DNA of 53,393 bases from Hyphomonadaceae bacterium. Lineage in GTDB: Bacteria > Pseudomonadota > Alphaproteobacteria > Caulobacterales > Hyphomonadaceae. Under the pieces are notes generated by a model, which saw only the letters and a list, made by a program, of their open reading frames with translations, was not told the origin of the DNA and did no database searches. This document shows, piece after piece, positions 15,541-23,164 of the stretch (the first letter of the stretch is position 1; every line of letters begins with the position of its first letter). The translations under genes and the position numbers were made by a program. The stretch is from NCBI GenBank assembly GCA_947474455.1, contig CANJIL010000017.1:1-53393 (forward strand), in the 5' to 3' direction.

Positions 15541-17838
15541 TTAGGTCAGGTTGGCGGGTTGACGAATAAGGAACTGGCGGATCGATGCAGCTGCGAGATG
15601 ATAGCTAAGGATCGACTCCGCGCCGTGATTGCGGTTCAGCCCCGAAACCGTGAGGGCGTCATGGCATACCCCGTCGGCTGGGCGGGCGAGCGCAACGCCG
15701 TGAATGTTATGACCGCCAAACCATTCGAAAGCGAGACGCGCCGTGGCACAATGAGCGGTGTCTCCGGTTGCGCGCCAAGCCGCGAAGCAGGCGTCCACAG
15801 TCGCCACAGCCTCGATCGGCTGCTGGTCGAAATGTACGTGATCGGCGCCATTCGTATCGAAGGAGCTTGTCGCGACCGGCGCGAACCATCCCTGCTTCGT
15901 TGTTTGAAGCTTCATGACGTGCTCAAGCGCCAACAGACCGGAGGACAGCATGTCGGGGTCCTGCAGGCGTTCGCCGGCAAGGATTAGGGCTTCAGGCAGA
16001 CGCGCATTGTCGTAGGCAAAACAAGGCTCGAACCACTCGCGACCTTCCGAACGGCCTTCCCGAAGCGCTTGCATCAGCACCGTTGCGGCCCCGCGCACGA
16101 ACCGCCGTGCTTCTTCTTCCGGGATAACGCTGCCCTCGGCGGCTAGCGATGATTTGATTACCAAAGCCTGCGCGCGAAGCGACGTCCATTGTTCCGTGTG
16201 CTGGAAAGCCTCCCGCGCGAGGTCTGCAGCCCAGTCGCGCAGTTCGCCATTGGGCCATTCCTTCGCGACCATGCACAGCGCTTCGAGGGCGCGCGCACAG
16301 CAATCGTCCGAGCCGCCATCGTCGAGCCAGCGCCGGTCAAAGCCCATGAAATTGCGGAAGCGCCCGGTCTCAGGACTCCAGGCATGGTTCACGAATGCGG
16401 CGCACGAATTGGACAGTTTCAGCATGGCTGCGTCTGGCGGACCTTCGGAGGCAAGCCGGGCCATCAACACCAACGCCCGGGCGGTATCGTCGGTGCAGTA
16501 CCCATGACGGCGGTCCGGCGCGCCGAAGCGCGAGTGCTGGTAGACGCCGCAATCATCCGCCATACGCAGAAGCCCGTCGAGCTTCGGACGGGCGAGAGAA
16601 CGGAAGAGTTCTTCTACACGCCTCTCATGCATGCTCCGGGATGCGATCGCGAGGTTCACCGTGGAGTCCGCAACCTTACGCCAGCGCGAAGGCTCGCCCG
16701 CACGATAGGCGCGGCGCGCCATCGCTTCCCGCTTCACCTGGTCTGACAGGAGACCGGCAATCTCGCGCGCAAACGCCCGCGTGTCGTTGAACGGACAGAT
16801 CACTCCAACGCCATCCGCGAGCGCTTCCTTCGCATGCCAGTAAGGCGTGGAAATTACCGGTTTGCCGAGGGCAATGGCGTAGGCGAGAGTCCCGGAAACG
16901 ATCTGCGCTTCGGTCAGGTAAGGCGTGACATACAGATCGGCTGCCTGAAGAAGATCTGCCAGTTCGTCGTCGCCGAGGAAATGGTTCACGAAGCGAAGAT
17001 GATCGACGACGCCCAGCGAGCGCGCGAGGTCAATCAGGCTTTCGCGATAGGCCTCGCCTTCGCGCGCAACCAGATGCGGATGCGTGGCGCCTGCGATCAG
17101 ATAGACTGCGTCGGGGTGCCTCTCGAGGATGTATGGCAGCCCCTTGATGATTGTCTCTAGCCCCTTGTTTGGCGACAGCAGGCCAAACGTCATGATCACC
17201 TTGTGACCGGCGAGTCCCAGTGGAGCTTTGAACGGTTCGGTTGATGCGAACGGCCGCTCGGGGGCGCCGTGCGGAATCACGTGCACCTTCTTCGGTCCGA
17301 CTCCGTGAATACGTTCAAGGATGTCGGCCCCCATCTCGGTCATCGCAATGACCGCCGTTGCGATTCGGAGGATCTCGTCCATCACCTTTTTTTGCGCGGC
17401 ATTGGGCCTCTCCAAAACCGTGTGCAGCGTCACGATGACCGGCATACGAAGACGGCGAAGCAGCACAAGCAGATACGCGCCGCTCTCGCCGCCATAGATG
17501 CCGAACTCGTGCTGCACGAAAACCGCTTCGACGCCGGAAAGATTGAGATCGTCGGCCACCCGCTCATAGGCCTCAATCTCGTCCTGCGGGATCACATGGG
17601 TGACAGTGGTGGGATACACGTGGCCGCCGCCGCGATCTTCCATCGCGACCAGGCTCCATTTCGTGTTGGGCAGCGCCTTGCGCAGGCTTTCGAAATGATC
17701 ACGGGTGAAAGTGGCGATGCCGCATTTGCGGGGAGGAAAATTGCCAATCATAGCCGCGCGCCCCAGGCTAGGGCGAACAGCCGCGCTACGCGCAGGAGTC
17801 AAGGCATGGACAATCGCGGTCGCTGAATCGAAACCCAT
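15541..17838 (-). CDS. GT4 glycosyltransferase fused to alpha/alpha-toroid glycosidase-like domain
   Basis: A 765-residue protein from ATG 17838 (the frame is open further up, but MGFDSATAIV fits and avoids a Cys-rich leader). Residues of about 25-400 are a GT-B fold: IGNFPPRKCGIATFTRDHF, FVQHEFGIYGG, PVIVTLHTVLE, FGLLSPNKGLETIIKGLPY, VTPYLTEAQIVSGTLAYAI and ALGKPVISTPYWHAKEAL, typical of GT4. From about 420 a second domain follows with GYCTDDTARALVLMARLA, FMGFDRRWLDDGGSDDCCAR and WFEPCFAYDNARLPEAL, resembling helical toroid glycosidases. The pairing with GH130 points to a mannosyl-type oligosaccharide or polymer. No signal peptide or membrane helix is seen, so action at the cytoplasmic side is inferred. 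Confidence 0.85.
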   Translation of the reverse strand: MGFDSATAIVHALTPARSAAVRPSLGRAAMIGNFPPRKCGIATFTRDHFESLRKALPNTKWSLVAMEDRGGGHVYPTTVTHVIPQDEIEAYERVADDLNLSGVEAVFVQHEFGIYGGESGAYLLVLLRRLRMPVIVTLHTVLERPNAAQKKVMDEILRIATAVIAMTEMGADILERIHGVGPKKVHVIPHGAPERPFASTEPFKAPLGLAGHKVIMTFGLLSPNKGLETIIKGLPYILERHPDAVYLIAGATHPHLVAREGEAYRESLIDLARSLGVVDHLRFVNHFLGDDELADLLQAADLYVTPYLTEAQIVSGTLAYAIALGKPVISTPYWHAKEALADGVGVICPFNDTRAFAREIAGLLSDQVKREAMARRAYRAGEPSRWRKVADSTVNLAIASRSMHERRVEELFRSLARPKLDGLLRMADDCGVYQHSRFGAPDRRHGYCTDDTARALVLMARLASEGPPDAAMLKLSNSCAAFVNHAWSPETGRFRNFMGFDRRWLDDGGSDDCCARALEALCMVAKEWPNGELRDWAADLAREAFQHTEQWTSLRAQALVIKSSLAAEGSVIPEEEARRFVRGAATVLMQALREGRSEGREWFEPCFAYDNARLPEALILAGERLQDPDMLSSGLLALEHVMKLQTTKQGWFAPVATSSFDTNGADHVHFDQQPIEAVATVDACFAAWRATGDTAHCATARLAFEWFGGHNIHGVALARPADGVCHDALTVSGLNRNHGAESILSYHLAAASIRQFLIRQPANLT

Positions 17839-18034
17839 GTAATTTCCATACGCTGCATGCCGCCCCCGGGTAGTTGAACGCCCGCACACGCAGCAAGTTC
17901 CATTAGTCTTACGCCATCCACAAGACTGCGGGATGGTCGAAAAAGCCCAGCAAACGCCGGGCCGATTCACGCGAACGCGATTCGTTTTTCACGCATTTTG
18001 CGTTGCGGCGCGCGGACCTGCTCCAAGCTGGTTT

Positions 18035-18469
18035 CTACAGCGCTGCCGCGATCCGTTTGGCTTGTTCACGCAGCACGTCGACGTCGGCTGGTTTCCCGCC
18101 ATGATGGGGTTGCAGCGGCAAATTAGCGTAGCGTGGGATCACATGCACATGCAAGTGAAAGATCGTCTGGCCGGCTGGGGCGCCGTTGTATTGAGTAACC
18201 ACAACACCGTCGGGTGTCAGCGCGGTTATGACGGCCTTCGTCAGCTTCTGTACGCCTGCGAAGAGCACGCCTAGCCGCTCCGGCTGAAAATCCGTGATGT
18301 TCCGCGCCACGGTGTTCTTGGGGATGACGAGGCAATGACCCTGACTCTGCGGGAAGATGTCCATGAACGCGAGGACGCCGTCATCCTCGAAGATCTTCAC
18401 GCATGGCGCCTCGCCGCGCAGGATCTTCGCGAAAATATTGCCGCCGTCATATTCGCCAACAAGGCTCAT
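18035..18469 (-). CDS. HIT family protein (histidine triad nucleotide hydrolase)
   Basis: A 144-residue HIT protein with the triad HLHVHVIPRY near residue 110 and family segments NIFAKILRGEAPCVKIFEDD, FMDIFPQSQGHCLVIPK and TDFQPERLGVLF. HIT proteins hydrolyse nucleotide phosphoramidates or related bonds; bacterial substrates are seldom known. Its ATG overlaps the stop of the FemAB-like gene by 1 base (TGATG), so it is the last gene of the RidA-GDPD-FemAB-HIT operon. Confidence 0.95.
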   Translation of the reverse strand: MSLVGEYDGGNIFAKILRGEAPCVKIFEDDGVLAFMDIFPQSQGHCLVIPKNTVARNITDFQPERLGVLFAGVQKLTKAVITALTPDGVVVTQYNGAPAGQTIFHLHVHVIPRYANLPLQPHHGGKPADVDVLREQAKRIAAAL

Positions 18470-19671
18470 CAGAAACCCTCCTCGTCCTGGTCATGCTGCT
18501 CGCCCTTCCGAAAGGGCGTATAGGCGCTGAGCTGGTCTATCCCTTCCTCGATCGCCTCGCGCTCCCTGTCGAGGTAATCCGAGACAGCCTGGCGCAATCC
18601 GCTGTGAGCGATCCAGTGCGCGGACCGCGTGAGTTGCGGTTCATACCCCCGCGCGAGCTTGTGTTCACCCTGCGCGCCGGCCTCGACCCGCGCCAACCCG
18701 CGTTCAATCGCGAATTCGATAGCTTGATAGTAACAGATTTCGAAATGCAGGAATGGCCGGTCCCCCATCCGCCCCCAATAACGGCCATAGAGCGTGTCCG
18801 ATCCTATCATGTTGAGCGCGCCGGCGATCGGCATATTGCCGTCCATCGCCAGGATCAACAGGCATTTGTCCGCCATCCGCTGGTGCAACAGCGAGAAGAA
18901 CTCCCGGTTGAGGTAAGGCGCGCCCCACTTCCGGCCGCCCGTGTCCATATAGAACTTGAAGAACGCGTCCCAGTGTTTCGATGTCAGATCCGCGCCGGTT
19001 ATGCGGAGGATTTCCAGCCCCTCCTGCGCCTCGCGCCGCTCACGCCTCAGCGTCTTGCGCTTGCGGGAGGAGAGTGCGCCGAGAAAGTCCTCGAACGATC
19101 CATATCCGCGATTGATCCAGTGGAATTGCTGGTCCTCGCGCAGAAGAAGCCCCTCGGCGCCCAGCGCGCGCCAGACATCCTCTTCAAGGAAGTTGAAGTG
19201 AGCGGACGACGCCCGCCATTGGCGCGCCACTTCGACGACCGCGTTCGCCAGGGTCCGCTGGATGGCGGCGGCGCCGGGGCCGCTCGCCAGAAGCCTGCGC
19301 CCCGTTACCGGGGTGAACGGCACTGCGCACAGCAGTTTCGGATAATACCGTCCTCCGGCGCTATGCAGCGCATCCGCCCATGAATGATCGAACACGAATT
19401 CGCCGCGCGAATGCATTTTCAGATAGAGCGGTGCGACGCCGACCAGCTTGCCTGCACGGTCGTGCGCGAGCATGTGGCGCGGTGTCCAGCCGGTCTCAGG
19501 TTCGGCGCAGCCTGAGCTTTCCGCCGCCTCAAGAAAATCCCAGTCGAGAAACGGGTCGTAACGCTCGCCCGGCGGATTCGCGAGCGCGTTCCAGCTGGCG
19601 CGGTCAATCGCCCCCAACTGGTCGGCAATCGACAACGAAAGTTCGATCCGGTCTGCTGAATCGTCGGCCAA
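18469..19671 (-). CDS. FemAB/GNAT-fold acyltransferase-like protein (DUF482)
   Basis: A protein of about 400 residues in the DUF482 (peptidogalycan biosynthesis/recognition) group of GNAT-like proteins. Visible markers: PFLDWDFLEAAESSGCAEPE and GWTPRHM near the N-terminus, FDHSWADA, HFNFLEEDVWRAL, SRKRKTLRRERREAQ, FYMDTGGRKWGAPYLNREFF, YGRYWGRMGDRPFLHFEICY and ARVEAGAQGEHKLARGY. The start is probably TTG 19671, 32 bases after GDPD ends; a longer form from 19788 would overlap that gene. The function is unproven; relatives are annotated as N-acyltransferases acting on large substrates. Confidence 0.85.
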   Translation of the reverse strand: MADDSADRIELSLSIADQLGAIDRASWNALANPPGERYDPFLDWDFLEAAESSGCAEPETGWTPRHMLAHDRAGKLVGVAPLYLKMHSRGEFVFDHSWADALHSAGGRYYPKLLCAVPFTPVTGRRLLASGPGAAAIQRTLANAVVEVARQWRASSAHFNFLEEDVWRALGAEGLLLREDQQFHWINRGYGSFEDFLGALSSRKRKTLRRERREAQEGLEILRITGADLTSKHWDAFFKFYMDTGGRKWGAPYLNREFFSLLHQRMADKCLLILAMDGNMPIAGALNMIGSDTLYGRYWGRMGDRPFLHFEICYYQAIEFAIERGLARVEAGAQGEHKLARGYEPQLTRSAHWIAHSGLRQAVSDYLDREREAIEEGIDQLSAYTPFRKGEQHDQDEEGF

Positions 19672-19702
19672 CGCGCACCTCGGAGGTCCGGCCCCTGTGA
19701 GA

Positions 19703-20422
19703 CTATATCGGTGTTCCGCCCGGCATTGCGAGGGCTGGGCTGATGCCTTCGAAAATCGGCGCCGCGCCGCTTTCCCGGGCAAGTTCAAGCTCTGCAGGTG
19801 TGCGTACCGTCCATGTCACCATCGGCAGGCCGCATGAAGCGGCCTGCATGGCGGGCAGGATCGAATGATGGGGCCCTATATAGTCGCAACCAAGAGCCCG
19901 CGCCGTCATCGCCTTTGTGGCGACATCAGGCAAGTTGTCGGTCCTAACGAGCAGCCCAACCGGCCGATCCGCCACCAGCCGGCACAGACGCGCCACCGTT
20001 CGCTCATCGAAGCTCATGACGCCATACCATCTGCCAACTCCCTCGATCGCGGCCGCAACACGATCCGCTATCTCCGGCGGAGTCCCGTCGACCTTCAGCT
20101 CGATCAACACTGGCAGATCGCCCATGATCGTAAGCGCCTCGGCCAGCGTCGGAACAGGCGAGCCATCTGGCAGCCGAAAGCGCGCCAGCCCTTCCGCCGT
20201 CACATCCGCCAGCAATGCGCCGGCGCCGCACATGCGCTCCAGCCTCGCGTCATGGAACACGACTGGCACATCGTCCGCAGTCAGCCGCACATCCAGTTCG
20301 ACGCCCACGCGAGCCGCCCGTGCGGCATCGAAAGCTGCGAGCGAGTTTTCGGGCCTTGTTGCGTCCCACAACCCGCGGTGTGCGTAGGCAAACGCTGATA
20401 CGTCGAAAAAGCGTTCGCTCAC
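19703..20422 (-). CDS. Glycerophosphodiester phosphodiesterase family protein
   Basis: A 239-residue GDPD-family TIM-barrel enzyme that would cleave glycerophosphodiesters to glycerol 3-phosphate and an alcohol. The catalytic AHRG is near the start, followed by ENSLAAFDAA, VELDVRLTADDVPVVFHD (the metal Glu/Asp pair and second catalytic His) and ELKVDGTP. There is no signal peptide, so it should be cytoplasmic. The GTG at 20422 lies 1 base after the RidA stop and places AHRG near residue 14, as usual. It lies between RidA and the FemAB-like gene in one operon. Confidence 0.92.
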   Translation of the reverse strand: MSERFFDVSAFAYAHRGLWDATRPENSLAAFDAARAARVGVELDVRLTADDVPVVFHDARLERMCGAGALLADVTAEGLARFRLPDGSPVPTLAEALTIMGDLPVLIELKVDGTPPEIADRVAAAIEGVGRWYGVMSFDERTVARLCRLVADRPVGLLVRTDNLPDVATKAMTARALGCDYIGPHHSILPAMQAASCGLPMVTWTVRTPAELELARESGAAPIFEGISPALAMPGGTPI

Positions 20423-20423
20423 G

Positions 20424-20879
20424 TCAGGTGATCTGCACCACGGCGTCGACCTCCACCGCCGCACCCATCGGTAGGATAGGGCAGGCGACGGCCGACCGCG
20501 CATGCCGTCCTTTGTCGCCAAACACTTCGACCATCAGGTCGGAGCAACCATTTATGACTTTCGGAATGTCGGCGAAGTCCGCACCCGCGCTCACAAACCC
20601 GCCCAGCTTCACGATCCGCTGTACGCGCTCAAGATCACCAAGCGCCGCCTTCATTTGGGCGATCAGGTTGACGGCGCAGACACGTGCGGCCGCTTGGCCG
20701 TCTTCCAGCGTCATGCCTTCGCCGAGCCGACCCTTGATTAGGCCGCCCGGACCGGTGCTGACCTGTCCTGAAATGAAGAGCAGATTTCCGGTAATGACGA
20801 ACGGCACATAGTTCGCCACCGGCGGCCGGGCCTCGGGCAAGGTCACGCCTGCGGCCTTGAGACGTTCGAGTACGGACAT
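20424..20879 (-). CDS. RidA family protein (imine/enamine deaminase)
   Basis: A 151-residue YjgF/YER057c/UK114-family protein. Landmarks are VPFVITGNLLFISGQV, KGRLGEGMTLEDGQAAARVC, LNLIAQ-type (VNLIAQMKAALGDLERV) and the C-terminal KGRHARSAVACPILPMGAAV. RidA proteins hydrolyse reactive enamines and imines produced by PLP enzymes; the longer subgroup seen here often lacks a confirmed substrate. ATG 20879 is preferred to the TTG at 20885. It heads the operon with GDPD, FemAB-like and HIT genes. Confidence 0.92.
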   Translation of the reverse strand: MSVLERLKAAGVTLPEARPPVANYVPFVITGNLLFISGQVSTGPGGLIKGRLGEGMTLEDGQAAARVCAVNLIAQMKAALGDLERVQRIVKLGGFVSAGADFADIPKVINGCSDLMVEVFGDKGRHARSAVACPILPMGAAVEVDAVVQIT

Positions 20880-20948
20880 GTGCAACTCCTGATCCGGCGC
20901 AGTTGTAAGGCGACAGATTACCGTTTGTCATCCCGGAAGCGCGAAGCG

Positions 20949-21247
20949 TTACAATCCAAATGAAACGGACGCTTCGATCATGTCGCCCGGCATGATCATC
21001 TCCTTGCGCCGCACGTCCGCTCTTGCGGGCAGCACGAAGGTGTTGCGTTTCGCGTCGGCAAACAGCGACGTTTCCCAACGCGTGCAGCCCTTCCGCGCCA
21101 CGACATGAAACGACCCGAAAGGCCTTCTAATTCAGGTCGTCAGAGTTCGGATAGTTTTGAAAGATCGGCGGCCAGGGTGACGAAATGCCGTGCGCCGGTG
21201 CTTTCCTGCGTCCACACCTTTGCCTTCAATGCTTCGTCAAGCCTCAT
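20949..21247 (-). pseudogene. DUF1905 domain gene split by a frameshift
   Basis: From ATG 21247 the first frame gives LDEALKAKVWTQESTGARHF, VTLAADLSKLSEL and then stops at TGA. The other frame supplies the rest of a DUF1905 domain: RRPFGSFHVVARKGCTRWET, SLFADAKRNTFVLPARADVR and RKEMIMPGDMIEASVSFGL, ending at TAA 20951-20949. The two parts together equal one complete DUF1905 protein of about 98 residues, so one indel near 21130-21145 explains it. The ATG overlaps the end of dinB by 11 bases, which suggests former coupling. Family function is unknown. Confidence 0.75.
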
Positions 21248-22556
21248 GGTTTTTTTTCTCGCTCGCGATCTTAATACGCACGCCACGCCCGGTCATCACC
21301 GCATGACCGCCGAATTTTCCCCGCGCCTTGTCCGAAGCCCTCTCGGCCTTCGCTCGCTTCAGAGCCGTCGGGTCGGCCAGATCGATCCCATCCGCCTTCG
21401 CATCCACCAGCTCCGAAAGGCCGATACCCAGCAGTCGATAGCGCTCCCCAAGCGCCTCGCGCGCCAGCATCGGCTTCGCCACGCGGAAGATCACCTGCGC
21501 GAGTTGCGTCGGCTCGTTCAGCGAAACCCTGCGCGTGAGGCTCTTGAAGTCATGTGTCTTCAGCTTCAGGGTTACAACCCGTCCTTCCACGCCTGAATGC
21601 TTCGCCCTATCGGCCGTGCGCTCGCTGAGGCGCCAGAGGAAATCCTCCAGCAGGCGTCGATCAGCGATGTCCTCATTGAAAGTCGTCTCGGACGAGACGC
21701 TCTTGCGCTCGCTGTAGGGGTCGACCTGACGTGCGTGGCGGCCGAAGGCGCAGTTGTGAAGCCAAAGGCCCGTTTCCCCATAACGCTTCACCAGCGTCTT
21801 TACGTCGATCTTCTGAATGTCCCTGACAATGCGGATGCCGTCCGCATTCAGCTTCTTCTCGAACTGCGCGCCGACGCCGCCGATCACCCGCACTGACCTC
21901 GGACCAAGATACGCTGGCGCGTCGTCGATCGACAGCGCAAAGAAGCCGCGCGGCTTGTCGGCTTCGCTTGCCGTCTTGGCCAGGAACTTGTTGCTGGCCA
22001 GCCCGACCGAGATGGTGAGTCGCAGTTCGCTTTCGATCGCCTTTTGCAACTTCATAAGGCTTATGGCGGGTGGCGCCCCGTGCAACGCCTCCGTACCCGA
22101 AAGGTCGAGATACGCTTCGTCGATGGATACTGGTTCCACCAGTGGCGTCAGTCTCTGCATCATCTCCCGGATGCGTCGGCCTTCCTTAACGTAAAGGTCC
22201 ATGCGCGGCGTTAGCACCACCGCATCCGGGCAAAGCTTCAGCGCCTTGTACATCGGCATGGCCGACCGAACGCCATAAGTCCGCGCTACATAGCAGCAGG
22301 TTGAAACAACCCCACGCTTGCCCCCGCCGACGATCACCGGCACTCCGGTCAGGTCAGGGCGATCCCGCTTTTCGATGGAGGCGTAAAAGGCGTCGCAATC
22401 GAGATGCGCAACAGTCAGCTCAAACAGCTTCGAATGCGAGACGAGGCGTACTGATCCACACGTGGCGCAGCGCGGCCGATTCCCCTCCCAGCGCGCAAAG
22501 CAGTCGCGGCAGGCCGTCCGTAAATCTCCGTTGCTGGCAGCAGGCTTTGTGCTCAA
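21237..22556 (-). CDS. dinB: DNA polymerase IV with N-terminal zinc ribbon
   Basis: A Y-family translesion polymerase of about 439 residues. Catalytic blocks are AHLDCDAFYASIEKRDRPDL, VPVIVGGGKRGVVSTCCYVA, SIDEAYLDLSG with the paired acidic residues, and SVGLASNKFLAKTASEADKP; the little finger follows (SSETTFNEDI). Ahead of the polymerase is a four-cysteine zinc-ribbon-like segment, Cys16-x2-Cys19-x10-Cys30-x2-Cys33, a form known in alphaproteobacteria. The C-terminus lacks an obvious QL[SD]LF clamp motif and ends in basic residues. The start is uncertain: TTG 22556 is preferred because the stretch 22560-22685 is AT-rich and looks like the promoter region shared with divergent divK. Confidence 0.93.
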   Translation of the reverse strand: MSTKPAASNGDLRTACRDCFARWEGNRPRCATCGSVRLVSHSKLFELTVAHLDCDAFYASIEKRDRPDLTGVPVIVGGGKRGVVSTCCYVARTYGVRSAMPMYKALKLCPDAVVLTPRMDLYVKEGRRIREMMQRLTPLVEPVSIDEAYLDLSGTEALHGAPPAISLMKLQKAIESELRLTISVGLASNKFLAKTASEADKPRGFFALSIDDAPAYLGPRSVRVIGGVGAQFEKKLNADGIRIVRDIQKIDVKTLVKRYGETGLWLHNCAFGRHARQVDPYSERKSVSSETTFNEDIADRRLLEDFLWRLSERTADRAKHSGVEGRVVTLKLKTHDFKSLTRRVSLNEPTQLAQVIFRVAKPMLAREALGERYRLLGIGLSELVDAKADGIDLADPTALKRAKAERASDKARGKFGGHAVMTGRGVRIKIASEKKNHEA

Positions 22557-22726
22557 GATGCAGATCCCGCTGGAAGTATTTGTAAAAGCGGCGCTTTTGT
22601 TAATTTGCGGCGCTGTATTCGTTGCTCTGCCAGCGGCGGTTGAAAATAGCCGGTTAATACTCTCAGGTCTAACAAGAACTGACAAAGCCGGGAATCAACC
22701 CGTTTCGATCCTAGCGTGATGTGCTG

Positions 22727-23164
22727 ATGGCGACGCCCCCCGCCAAGAAAGTCCTCGTGGTTGAAGACAACGAGCTCAACATGAAGCTCTTCTGCGACCT
22801 CTTGGACGCTTTCGGCTTTCAAACCGTTGAAAGTCGAGATGGCCTCAAGGCCGTTGATCTTGCGCGCGCCCACAAGCCCGATCTGATCATCATGGATATC
22901 CAGCTTCCGGAAGTTTCCGGCCTCGATCTTACACGCTGGATCAAGGACGCCGCCGCGATCAAGGACATCCCGATCATGGCGGTGACGGCGTTCGCGATGC
23001 GGCAGGACGAGCGGCTGGTCCGCGAGGCAGGCTGTGAAGCGTACATGTCGAAGCCGATCCAGATGAGCGCTTTCATCAACGAGGTGAAGAAACTCACCGG
23101 CCCGCGTGGTGCCGGACAGCCCTCGCGTCCTGCCCCGCTTTCGCCGCGGAGAATGGCGAGATGA
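22727..23164 (+). CDS. divK: Single-domain cell-cycle response regulator DivK
   Basis: A 145-residue receiver-only protein: acidic pair in VLVVEDNELNMKLFCDLL, phospho-Asp in DLIIMDIQLPEVSG, Thr in MAVTAFAM and Lys in AYMSKPIQM. In Caulobacter DivK is phosphorylated by DivJ, dephosphorylated by PleC and controls CckA-CtrA output and division asymmetry. The overlap of its stop with the pleD start (ATGA) is the classic divK-pleD arrangement and is the main reason for the symbol. The tail after residue 125 (Pro/Ser/Arg-rich) is longer than in Caulobacter. ATG 22727 is used; GTG 22721 is also in frame. Confidence 0.95.
   Translation: MATPPAKKVLVVEDNELNMKLFCDLLDAFGFQTVESRDGLKAVDLARAHKPDLIIMDIQLPEVSGLDLTRWIKDAAAIKDIPIMAVTAFAMRQDERLVREAGCEAYMSKPIQMSAFINEVKKLTGPRGAGQPSRPAPLSPRRMAR

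Noticed and set aside
22560-22720. CtrA-binding site (TTAA-N7-TTAA) upstream of divK
   Set aside because: Single TTAA motifs are present but not with the required seven-base spacing.
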